In this document: piece by piece, positions 25,701 through 37,700 of the stretch
Layout of the letters: every line of letters begins with the position of its first letter
How positions within the stretch are numbered: position 1 is the first letter of the stretch
Made by a program: the position numbers and the translations under genes
Assembly: GCF_029873635.1 (NCBI RefSeq)
Contig: NC_080419.1
Span: forward strand, 71,733,097 to 71,797,096
Direction: 5' to 3'
DNA: 64,000 nucleotides
Source of the DNA: Malania oleifera
Lineage: Eukaryota > Streptophyta > Magnoliopsida > Santalales > Ximeniaceae
Notes under the pieces: generated by a model
Database searches by the model: none
Told to the model about the DNA's origin: nothing
The model's input: the letters and a program-made list of their open reading frames with translations, nothing else

Positions 25701-28700
25701 GCGACCTTCCTAGCCCCAACCATTGACCACGTAAAATTGGCATTGCCCAAGGGAAGATCCCTCAACCCACACAACCTAGTAGCCAAATAAAACTTTTGCA
25801 TAGATGCATTAACCTTGCCATTCCCATTCTTCTCCTGAGGGAACCTTACTGTGTTAAAATCATCACCCACAATCAGCCTAGGCGAGCAAAAACTAGAAAC
25901 AAAATACAGCTCATCCCAAAAATTTCCCCTAAGAGCAGGCCTAGAGGGACCAGGCATAGAGGAAATCTACCATTGACTCCTATCTCTAATATCAAGCAAG
26001 ATAGAAAAAGAGAAAAAAAAGCAGGCCTAGAAGGACCAGACATAGAGGAAATCTACCGTTGACTCCTATCTCTAATATCAAGCAAGATAGAAAAAGAGAA
26101 AAAAAAACCCACTAAAATGTCCACTCTAGTAATAGACCGCATGTCCCACACCACTATAATGCTGCCTGCCGAACCCCAAGATGATATAAAGCCCCAATCC
26201 TTACACTACTCTTCCCAAATCCCTCTAACTATCTCCTTGTCTAACATCCCCTAGACCCCTGACCTTCCAACTAATGATCTTCATAATCTTACGTGCATAC
26301 CCCCTTTCCCTGTTTCCTTCACCTAATAATTGATGGAAGAAACTAAAATTTTTAATTCTTTTTCCACCCTCTTTATTTTTTTATTTTTACCTCTCATAAG
26401 TTATTGGACTCATCCCCAACTTAACCTCAACTCTTGCAAGACTCACCAACTTCAACCCCATATCACGTAAGAGCTCGTTTGGGTCTCTAAAGTCCCTCTC
26501 ACTAGCCCCTCGGCCAAGACCTGAAGTCACTCTTCCCATTAGTTCCCTCATTGTGACATTAAAAATCAGCAGGAAAGAAGGACTAAACAGGAATAGGAGG
26601 AATACCTTTTCCAAGTTCTGAAGAATTCAGATTACCCACTGAAGCCGCTGTCTCCTCATCATTTCCCCTCCCGACACCTGAAGGGCTAACACCAATGCCC
26701 ACCTTATTAAGAATAGGCTCAGGAGCAAGGGGCAAAAACCCCTCATCAATCAAAGTTTTACTATGATCAGACTTGCGCTTCACATAACTATATAACCCTG
26801 GCCCGATAACAGAGGACGATAAAGAATGCTCTCCTTGTTTAAGCTGAGGTGTATGTAATTGTTCCTTACTCCGTCATATCTTTTCCACTCTTTAATTAAA
26901 TCACAAATCTTTAGCAAGTTCTTCTCAATTGTCTTCTCCTCCCATCTCTAACTCGCTTCTCAACTGATCAACTAGTATTCTGGAATTAGAATCATGAAAA
27001 CTGGTTAGATCATTATTTGCTTTTAGGCTCCTCTTGTCCTCACTGAACTTATCCATTTAACTGTCTTCATATTCAACTGAATATGGCCCTTTGTTGCAAC
27101 TAGGATCAGTTTTGTAAGAGGAACTACCCTCTTTATTTTGCATTGATTGTTGTAATAGATCTTTTAAACTGTCCCTCTGTTGAGGTACATTGTCTGAAAG
27201 CTCTGCATCCCCTTCAGCTAATTCCCCCCACCACCCCCCCCCCCCCCCAAAAAAAAAAAAATCGGTCATCGGGTCTTTAGGAAGCTTAGTATTATCCTTT
27301 AAGGTTAAATTAATCTGAAAATACTCGTTGGACACATTCACGTCTGAGCTGATTTCTGTGTTTTCTGTTTGCCACTGTTCTGCTTTCAATATCTACCCCT
27401 CTGTTTTTTTCTTGTGTTCTCTTGTGCCTGGATACTGGCCTCTGTTTTCTTATAGGCGCAACACCCTTTTGGATAAGGCTTGGGCTGCTACCCCCTTTAC
27501 CTTTAATAACCTATTAAGTGGCTACAAGAGGCCCATTAGTAACAAGCCGGATCTTCCCTCTCCGGAACCAATATTATATTCGGAAGCAATTTTAAAATTT
27601 GGGCTCGGTAGGAAAGTTAGAGCATCTTTCCTGAAATCTTGAGATTCCCGTCATTCCTACTCAATTCATTCTTCCCCCTTGCCGGCACATTGCCGATGAT
27701 TTCTATGAAGGTGCACTTCTCCAACTGCCTCGTGCCCCCACTCTGTCCTTCATTAACCTCTAATGGCAATCTCTTTGCTGTGTTCAGAAGAAAGCTGCAG
27801 TAGAGCTTTGAAAAGATTCCTCCAACCTTCACTGTTCTTACTCTTCCTCGAACCTTAACAGTCCATAGAAATTCTTCTTTCTTTAGTAGAATATGAGAGA
27901 ACTTTCTTCTTGAAAACTTTGAATTCTAGAAGATTGAAGCTCAAGACGATTAGCACAAAAGGTCTTCTGAGAATCCAAACTGAGAAATGTCCTCCCCACC
28001 CAAACAGCTTCTTACTTGACAAGCGGCTGGTCTCTCCCATTCTTCAATGCAAACTCCGATGAACCAGAGTTGCGAAACAATTAGAAAACTAGGCTCGCCC
28101 AACACTCTGGAGACTCAAAATTGCAAAATAGTGTTCTCTGACATCCATAAAATGGTTACTCGATTGCTCTTTAAAGGCCAAGGATGATTTGTGAAAGGGG
28201 TGTTCGAAAGTTTGCTGGGGTGTTCTGTTGAAAGAAGGGTTTTTTGGTAAAAGAAGGAAAAATAGGGCTTGATTGATGCTAGTTTAATAGTGCTAAGTTT
28301 TGCTTTCTTGAATAGGGTATCAATGGAGGGTGAGAATTAGTAGGGTTTAAGAGGAGAAGTCAGGCCAGCCATGCTTGCAGAATCGAAGGAAGCCGTTAGG
28401 AGGGCCTTTGTACTAAGAAAGCATTGCGACCGCTATCATGTGGGTTTTCTTTGCAAAAGAAAAACATGAACTTCAATTCATTACTGTGATTTGTTATTGA
28501 AGTTTAAATAACTCGCATGGTTGGACCTTTTACTAATTCCTTCCTATGCTTTATTATTAACTAGTAATTTCCATTGTTTTTCAAATTGAAATCAATATTG
28601 ACTCCGAAATCAAAATCTCCATCAAAATTTTTGTACTTTTGGAGCTTTGAGATTATAATGATGATCGAAATTTAAGACTTGGTGAGAACAAAGGAGCCTT

Positions 28701-31700
28701 TGGGAAGGGAGCCGGATAAGGTATTTTACTGCCAAGGACAGAGGACAATATTCTATTAATGAGAGAGTATGTAGTGAGCATGGCATGGAAATACTTAGGG
28801 GACATTCTTTTGATACAATTGGGTACAAGTGACTATGAGAATAAGTTTTTTTTTTCCTCTTTGAAATTCCATTTTGCTATGGAATGCGGGTACAATATGA
28901 TTTATGGATCATTCCAGAGATTGTCATATGTGTAATGAATTGGGTACTTAAATATTCCTTACCATTATCACTATGAAGTATCCTAACAAGTAATAGGTAC
29001 ATCAAAATGAGTCGTTATTTTAGAAAAGTTGGCACAACATATGTTAAATAACATGATCTTTCATTAAAGAAATTCAAGTCATCCTAGACTAGTCATTACA
29101 ATCTTAAGAAAATATACAAACCCTAACTTAGACACAACACTACTAGGACCTTGAACATCAGAATGAACTAACTTCAAAGGGATGATTGCTCATTTATTGA
29201 CTCAGGAAGCAAATGGAACATGATGGTGCTTTCCCAACTAACAAGACTCATACTCAAGATTAGACATGGTGCTCAAACTAGGAACTAGCTGGTTTAGCTT
29301 GTCCAAAAGAAGGTTGACCAAGGTGACAGTGGATTTGCAGTGTTGTAGCAGCAGCAATGCTGGCAATAGAAGGAGAGAGCAACCCAATGGTAGTAAAGTC
29401 CACCATCCTTATGTATTTTGCTAATTGCCTTCATCATATTTAGATCTTGAATAACAGCATAATCAGGAAAGAAGGTCAGAGAACAATTTAGCAACCTTGT
29501 AATCTTACAAACATACATGAGATTAAAGGGGAATTTTTCTGGAATATAGAGAACTGAAGAGTGAGATACCAAAGGAGTAGGATTTACTGACTCTATTCTC
29601 TTAATTGTTGTAGTGGACCATCAACAAGGATAAATTGAGGTAGTTTTCTTTATTGGAGAGCAGGAAAGAAGATTGGTTTACCTGTCATATGGTCAATGGC
29701 AGTAGAATTGATGGCCCAAGGACTAGTGGAAGAGATATTGGATGACATGAGGCTCTAGGATTAGTTTTCTTAGCGAGAGATGCAATGTGAAGGGATGCTT
29801 GCTGGGATGCCTCATATTACAATAACCTTGAATATTCTTCCTCTGAAACAGATGTGGTAAGCTGTTTGCCAAAGATTGAGCAAGTAGTAATCTGTGGTGA
29901 CTGATGAGGGAAACAAACTAGTGTGGTTCATGGCTTTCATCATCCCAAAGGGAAATAATTGAAAAACAACACAAGAACTAGCAACACACCAACAGCTCTT
30001 TGGTCACCAACAAGGAGGGATGCTGAAACAAACCACACAAGGACAATCTCCAATGACCAATGACGAGACATATGGTGGAGTCTTACTGCTCTTTCTTGGA
30101 TTGGGTTCACAAAACCTTGAACAGACCAGACATCATGACCAGATCTGGACTTTTGGGTATGAGAATCACAAATCTCATTTCTTCGACAAGATGACCTGCA
30201 AACCTACCTGCTAGTATGGTACACAAAAGAATTGGACCATCACATATCTTGGCAAAAATAAGGTCTAATAAAGGTTCACATGCTGGTGCATGATGTTGGA
30301 GCTACTGACCTTCAATCAGCTCATGAGGGTGTGTGCAGCAGTTATTGGGGATGGCCTTTCAGGGCTGGGCAGATTGGTGAGGTCTGAGGATGTTTGTCGT
30401 GTTGGTTTTTTAAAACCTAGATGGGATATTTGTGAACGAGAAGTGGCAGGGACGTCTGTATTCTTCCCAGCAAGGCTGTGTTTCTGATGGCTGCTGGAGT
30501 TGTTTCAGTTCTATGGTGGTGTGGAGTGTGGACAACCCTCCTAAGTGACAGATATACATAGGTCTCGGGATCATGCTCTGATACCATTTTAAAGTGTTGC
30601 GTAAATTGAAAAACCTAAATATCAATAATAGGTCTCCACCTCCAATTTATAGTATATAACATCTACAATAGAATGACCATACTGCCCTTAAAATCAACTC
30701 TTGCATTATGGTTGCCAATTTTCTGTACATATTATATGCTTTTTCCTTAAATATTGAGACTGCTAATCATTTCTTTTTCTTTCCCTTATAAGAAGCTTTA
30801 TGGATTCAAAATAAATACCACAGGATAACTATTCAAAAGAATGAATGTTGAAGGTGTTCTCCCCTCATCTTCTAGGTTTGGTTTGCGTAACACCTTCTTG
30901 GATTGTTAATTGCTGTTAAGGTGTTGTATAATTTGGAACACCCAAATAACAGTGTTAGCTCCTCTCTATTTATAATATATGGCAAGTACATCAAAATGAC
31001 TAACCCTCACTAACACTTGTTTACTATGTAGGTAGTAATACTAGATAACCAATAACCAATAACAATTGCTATCTTATCAATGTTAATTTGATGTTCAATG
31101 CAAGTTGTATGCCAATATGAGCTGTCCAAAAGATGTGGTTTGCTGAATGATTAGGTGGCAGATGAAATGAAATACAGAGTATAGGTTCTTGTTTCAAACA
31201 AATGTATTTTTGAGACAATGCTGAATTCTATCGCCAATCAGAAATTTGTTTATTTTTTCTTTGAAAATTTGATGTTATTTTCTATCTATATTTTGAACTC
31301 TTTTCTTTGCATGTTATCTTCTGGTTCTATTAGTTTGGTGTATTTTGAGTATTGTTGAAGAATTGGAACCTGTATGAAGTTGTGTTGGTAGCTGAAGTCC
31401 TTAAATAGTTCTGAAAAACATTTCATTGTTCGCACGAAGACTGTGTGCCTATTTTGATATGCTTTGGTTTGAGCATGTGAATAATCAACTGGTGCAAACT
31501 TTGTTGTCAACATTTGTAGGGGGAAGTAGTTTTGGTTGTCCTGAAAACTCAGGTGCTGCTGGGACTTTCTATGATGCTGTTCCTCGAAGCCTTATTGTTA
31601 GTAATCACAACATGTCAACAGATACAGACACACTTCTTTTGGAGTTCCCTTATCAGCCTCTTTGGACGAATGTCTATGTTCGAAATCATGCTAAAGCTGC

Positions 31701-34700
31701 TGTTCCTTTGCTCTGGAGTCGTGTCCAGGTATGTGATGTTTGAATTCCCAAAACCAAATAAATTATTTTCCTTACATTAGATCTTCTCTCTCTCTCTCTC
31801 TCTCGTCAAATACTGTTTCTTTGAGGTTTTATATGCGTTGACACTTCATTTTTGTTTGATATTGTTTTTGGGTGCCCAGCACTGTACCTATTCTTGTAGT
31901 CAAGTGAACTTTTTCAATCCATTTATCATTCGTCTAAGTGGATTTTAGGAGGTGATTTTGATGTGATAATGTTTCCTGTAGAGAAGAAAAGGGGTTCTAG
32001 GTTTCATTTCTAGTATGCATAATTGACTATTCTATTATGGATTTTGGTTGAGGGATCTTTGTTTGGCGAATGATAATTTAGACATGAATGGTTAAATAAA
32101 ATATTACTTTAAGTTTATTTTTTCATATAATTTCAAAAGCACTTGTAATAATCTTTTGTTTAAATAAAATAAAATTAAGATAGAAATTTCACTTCATTCC
32201 TAAATTTCTTATTTGAATTCTGACGAAATTTCATTGTATAGTTAAAATTTTGACAAGTTTCGCTAAAATTTCGAGATTTTGATAAATTTCGGAGATTCGT
32301 TGATATTTCGACGGAAATAATGCAAGACGGAAATCGACTGCCATTTCGATTTTGAGGGTGATAGAAATCGGAAATTTCGACAAGTTCGTGGAAATTTAAG
32401 ACCATGGTTGGGAGGTGCACAACAATTCAACAAACTTGAATTATTGAGATTAGGTTGTAACTAGATTTAGGTATACGAGCATGACATTTGGAAGACTACA
32501 TTTAGAACTCACGATGGCCATTATGAGTTCTTTGTTATGCCTTTTGGGTTAACCAATGCGCCTTTGACCTTCCAAAGTCTCATGAATGACATTTTCCGAC
32601 TTTAGCTACACAAGTTTGTTCTCATATTTTTTGTTGATCTCCTGATATATAGCTCATCTCTTGAAGATCAATTACGTCATTTGCAAATTGTACTCACCAC
32701 TCTTCGTGCGTAAGTTTGTCAATAATTATGGAAAGATTAGCGCTCCACTGACTGCTTTATTGAAAAAGATGCATTCAAATGGAGTGAGAAAGCTGAAAAA
32801 GCCTTTGTCAAACTTAAGCATGCAATGTCCACCACACTAGTCCTTGCCTTGCCATATTTCAACAAGGTGTTCATCATTGAGTTTGATGCATCAAGAGTTG
32901 GCATTGGTGCATTTTTAATGCAAGATAGACACCCCATTGCTTTTACTAGTAAGACTCTTTCTCCATCCCATGTCAACGTGTTTGTTTATGACAAAGAGAT
33001 GCTAGCCATTGTGCATGTAGTTACAAAGTGGAGACTATATTTAATTGGCCAACATTTCCAAATTCGAACTGATCACAAGAGCCTGAAGTATTTTTTGGAA
33101 CAACGAACAGAAGTGGGCCACAAAGTTGTTGGGCTATGACTATGAGATTATTTATAAGAAAGGGGCGGAGAATGTGGTGGAAGATGCACTCTCATGATTT
33201 CTTGAACAAGTTGAACTTATAGCTTTTTACTTGCATGTTCTATTCTTGAATAAATCAAGAAGGAATGGTGGCAAAATCTAGAGACTAGAGGTATTATCCA
33301 AAAGATAAAAGAAGAGCCAACTTCAGTTTTCCCTTACTTTTGGGACTCTTTAAACTTCTTGTATAAGGGGAGGATTTTATTAGTGCCTAATTCAGCCCAC
33401 AAGCAAACCATATTGCTAGAATTACACGCGTCATTGATTGTAGTTCACTATGGTTTTCTTGGAACCTACAAGTTCATTTAGGGCAAAGTAGGTTAGTGGA
33501 CCAACAAGAGCTAGGGTTGGACTAATATCTCCATCGATTTCATTGAGGGACTGCCATCTTCTAATGGTAAATCTACTCTTTTTGTTGTTGTGGAATGTGT
33601 CACAGAATATGCTCATTTTTGTTCTAGAACTCACCCTTATATTGCTATAAATGTTGCTTGTACTTTTGTTGAGAATATTGTCAAGTTGCATGGAGTTCCT
33701 TAGTCTATTGTCAGTGATCGTGATAGTTTTTATCAATAACTTTTGAAACGAGCTTTTGCATTTGCTAGGAACATAATTGAATATGAGCATTGCATATTAT
33801 CTATCAAATGGGCAAACTGAAGTTGTTAACAAGTGTTTGGAGACTTATCTTTGTTGCTTTGCTGACGACAAATCGAAGGATTGGGTGTGATGGCTCCCAT
33901 GGGACGAATGGTGGTACAATACCACTTATCATTCCTCCATCAAGTTGACTCCATTTGAGGCTGTTTATGGTGGAGCTTCTCTTGTTCTTGCTAGATATAC
34001 AGATGGATCATCCATAATTGATCAAGTTGACAAGGACTACATGGTCGAGACCAAGGTCTTAAATTTCGATTTCGACTCAAATTTCAAAGCTCCAAAATAC
34101 GGAAATTTTGACAAAAATTTCAATTTCGATTTGAACAAATAATGAAAATCAGTGGTAAAGCATGGAATTCTTTTATGAAACTTTAAAAATGGTTAATAGA
34201 CATAATAATGTTAGTTTTAGGACATATTCAGTTAATGTGCATTAAACATATTCAATTAATACAAATGAAATTCATAAATCATTTAAATATTATTTATTAT
34301 ACAAATAATGATAATTTATACATGACTGGTTAAATAAAATGTTGTTGTAAGTTTATTTTTTTATATAATTTTAAAAGTCCTTGTAATAATCTTTTGTTTC
34401 AATAAAAAAAATGAATTAAATTAAGAGAGAAATTTCTCTTCACTCCTAAATCTCTCATTTGAATTCCGAGGGAATTTTATTTTATAGTTAAAATTTCAAC
34501 TAGTTTTGTTTAGATTTTTAGATTTTGATAAATTTAAGATAATTTGTAGAAATTTCGATAGAAATTATGTAAGATAGAAATCGAATGCCATTTATATTTC
34601 GAGGGTGATGAAAACCCGGAATTCTGATGGAAATTTCGACAATTTCGTGGAAATATAAGACCATGATCGAGACAAAGTGGTTAAGCTCCTTGAGGAAAAT

Positions 34701-37700
34701 CTTGTTGCAGCTCAAGCACATATGAAATAGCAAGCATCATAGTGAAAGGAAATTCTCAGTAGGAGATTGGGTATTCCTTAAGCTATAGCCTATAGATAGA
34801 TATCCGTGATTGTTCTTTCTTTAATGAAGTAGTCTTCTCAGTTCTATGTGCCTTATAAGATCCTGGAATGTATATGCCATATTGCTTATCATCTTGACTC
34901 ACCAACCGGTTCTAAGGTACATTCAGTTTTTCATGACTCTTGCCTTAAAAAAATTTAGGGAGCAAATTATTGTGCAGCACCACTTGCCTGATGTTGCACC
35001 TACTAGTGAGGTTCAAGTGCAGCCACAAACAATTCTGAATCGTTGAGCGGTCAACGCAGAAGTCGAGACATCAAGAAGTTTAGTTCATTGGTCTCGCTTA
35101 CCATCTGAAGATGCAACTTTGGAAACTTACCAATCCTTGGAGGAGAGATTCCCTGAGTTTATTGCTACTCAACATTGAGGACAAGGCTGATTTGAAGGAG
35201 GTGAGAATTTTAGGATTCCCAAAACAATTGGAATTTCTAATTAATGTATTCGGATTCCCAAATCAATTGGATTTTCTATTTAATGTTATGATTCTAAAAT
35301 CAGTTGGGGTTTCTAGTTAATATGTTATGATTCCCAAATCAATTGGGATTCTATTTATTTTTAGGATTCTATTTAATGTTGAGATTTTTATTTAATGCGT
35401 TAGGATTTCTAAATCAATTAGGATTGAGCCCATTAAGGACTTGGATTGGGATATTTTACATTCCTAATAGGAGTAGGGTTCCCTATACGATATGTGTGTG
35501 TGTTTATATATGTGTGTGTGTATATATGTATGTATGCATCCCTATGAGTTTTTTCAATCAAGCAATAACATAATTCATAGCCTTTGGGCTAATTTGGAGG
35601 TAGATCCCCTCAAAGAGAACCATATTTTATCTTTCGATTTTCCTTTCGTTTTATTTCCCCAATTTCTCTGATAAAACCCTAGGGTCTTATCAATGATGTG
35701 TTTTTTTCCCCCCTTTTTCTTTTCTAAAATTATGTTTACTCATCTCATTTGTCTTTATTTCTTCCTTTATTTTAACTGCTGGTGACTTTGTTTCTTGATA
35801 TTTCCATTTTTGAAGGAACCTTAGTGATTAGGGGGAGTTCTAGGAATTTTCGTTTTTAGTCTTATTTTTTGGATGATGCCATTTTGACAAGAGGGATGCT
35901 TGGTGTCATTTTGAATGCTTTGGGGAAATTTTCTAGGTTGCTTCCTCTTCATTATAGTATTTGAAAGGCAAAAAATTTCTTGTAAGATAAAGGCATTTAT
36001 ATGGTTGGTAGTTCTTAATAGAGTTAACACAACAACCTGTTGCAGACTATTAGTCCTCAAGGCTTTATCCTTAAATGTGTGCATTGTATGTTGCAAGAGT
36101 TCTCTTATCTTTATTTATTTATTTATTTATTTTTTGCATTATATTGTTTCTTGGGAAATGTGGATTAGATTATTCATTTGGAGAGAGCTGTTTTTTTTCA
36201 GTTTTTTTCAAAATTGCTAGAAGATTTTCTGTTTACTTATTTTGGAGGTTTAGGGAGGAGGAAGGATGCTAATAGATTGGTTAGAGGACTGCTCAAATTT
36301 TTAGTAGAGGGGGTTTGTCTTTGTCATTGCTTGGGGATATTATCTGCTTTTGGCAGAAACATTCTGCTGAGATAAGATATTGAACGATGATTGCTTTATT
36401 GGATAACAATCTATTGATCAACACAGATTGCCTTGAAAAAAATGAATTTGTAGATAAAAAAATGAGTTTTCTCATCTTTATTTATTTATTTATTTATTCT
36501 TGTTTTGCATTGTATTGTTGCTTGGAGAATGTTCATTTGGAAAGAGTTGTTGTTTTTTTTTTTTTTTTTTCCAAAATTGCTAGAAGGTTTTCTGCTTACT
36601 TATTTTGGAGGTTTAGGGAGTAGTAAGGACGCTAATAGGTTGGTTAGAGAGGAACGCACAAATTTTTAGTGGAGGGGGTTTATCTTTGTCATTGCTTGGG
36701 GATGCAATCTGTTTTTGGCATAAATGTTCTGCTGAGACAAGATATTGAACTATGATTACTTTATTGGATGACAATCTATTGATCAACACAGATTGCCTTG
36801 AAAAAAAAATGATTTTTGTAGATAGACTCTGAAGCATGAGAAGGATGGGGTTCCGTTGCAATAGGCTAACGGTGGAGTTCATAGCGTTAAATTATATTGG
36901 TTGTCTGGTTCAGGTAGGTTGATTCTTGTGGGAATTGTGATTGGGGTTAGAGATATTTTTAGGAATAACATCTTTAACCTTGAATTGTGGTCGAAAAAAA
37001 AGTCCTGAACAGTGTGAAGGTAGGAGCTTCTCTCTGGTGGAAAGATCCGCTGGGATCAGAAATGTGTCTGGGGAAAGCAGAACTGGTCACAAGTTCTTGG
37101 GAAAGAAGAAATGAGATGTCTTGGAGGGGAGAGTGTTTTTGATGATAATTTTGGGTGTGATGGAGGTGCCTTAATGGATGAACTTTGTAGAACATTTGTT
37201 TGTGGATAAGTATCATCTAGGTCCAGGGAGGATGTTTCTCATGTGGCAGTCTCCCATAATAGGCTTGGGACGGTTGGCTCCTCTTTTGAAGAACAAAGAG
37301 TTTGTGAAGATGTGGAAAGTGGTTAGGGGAACAGTGTCAGTTTTTATTAAGCGGGAAGGCATTTTACCTATTCCTATCTCTCCACAGAAGAAGGTTAGTG
37401 AGAAGGATTTGGCTGCTCAAAGTCTCATGAATGAGATGGGAGCATGGTTGGTTATAAAAATTGGAAATTACTGTTACGTAATGCTGTTATGTAGCAATAT
37501 TGGTGCCTTCTAATACCATTACAGGATTACATCGGTGCCTTCTGATACTGTTACATGGCGATATCTTGTAACTATCCTGATCACATCGATATCACCGGAC
37601 ATGGTCTGCTGCAGTGTTGTAATGGCTGTTATGGGCCCTTGCTGGCTTTTACTGTCTGCTGCAAGCTGTTATGCCTTCGGACTGGTTGTGAAGTGCTTTA

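Larger units (their letters stand above)
20864..30589 (-). mobile_element. Ty1/copia retrotransposon 1 interior with nested insertions
   Basis: On the minus strand, right to left: primer-binding site at 30573-30584, gag and protease remnants, the protease/pre-integrase block 29572-29294 ([35 protein letters not shown]), integrase remnants (29250-28690 continuing at 23015-22500), then RT and RNase H (about 22500-20930, with a degenerate YVDD-region phrase [10 protein letters not shown] and [11 protein letters not shown]). The order IN before RT identifies copia. Stops and frameshifts are everywhere. The interior is interrupted at 23024-28681 by a MITE that is itself split by a LINE. Confidence 0.88.
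11746..31519 (+). other. Intron 2, 19.8 kb, transposon-filled
   Basis: GT-AG intron made almost entirely of LINE fragments, a copia element with nested insertions, and MITEs. The gaps 13066-13459, 14890-16360 and 17466-18009 contain no gene that I can recognise; 15424-15560 and 15685-15835 are two diverged copies of one unidentified repeat. Confidence 0.85.
32440..35600 (+). mobile_element. Ty3/gypsy element, plus strand, degraded and 5'-truncated
   Basis: In order: the RT finger and palm (about 32485-32710, with [15 protein letters not shown] and [10 protein letters not shown]), RNase H (32825-33139, with [20 protein letters not shown] and [15 protein letters not shown]), integrase in broken frames (33200-34000, ending [10 protein letters not shown]), then the integrase C-terminus interrupted by MITE copy A. 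It ends with a chromodomain-like tail (about 34850-35160, LKKFREQI and ..RFPEF..) and an AT-rich 3' part with tandem repeats. The catalytic YVDD is degraded to FFVDLL. Order and RNase H text support gypsy. Confidence 0.88.

Noticed and set aside
30020..30625. Short frames on both strands near the copia 1 primer-binding site
   Set aside because: They fall in the degraded gag/leader region of copia 1 and are not conserved gag text.
37178..37513. 111-residue plus frame in intron 3
   Set aside because: Possibly a retroelement scrap ([20 protein letters not shown]), but no domain could be assigned and no supporting neighbours; not called as a gene.
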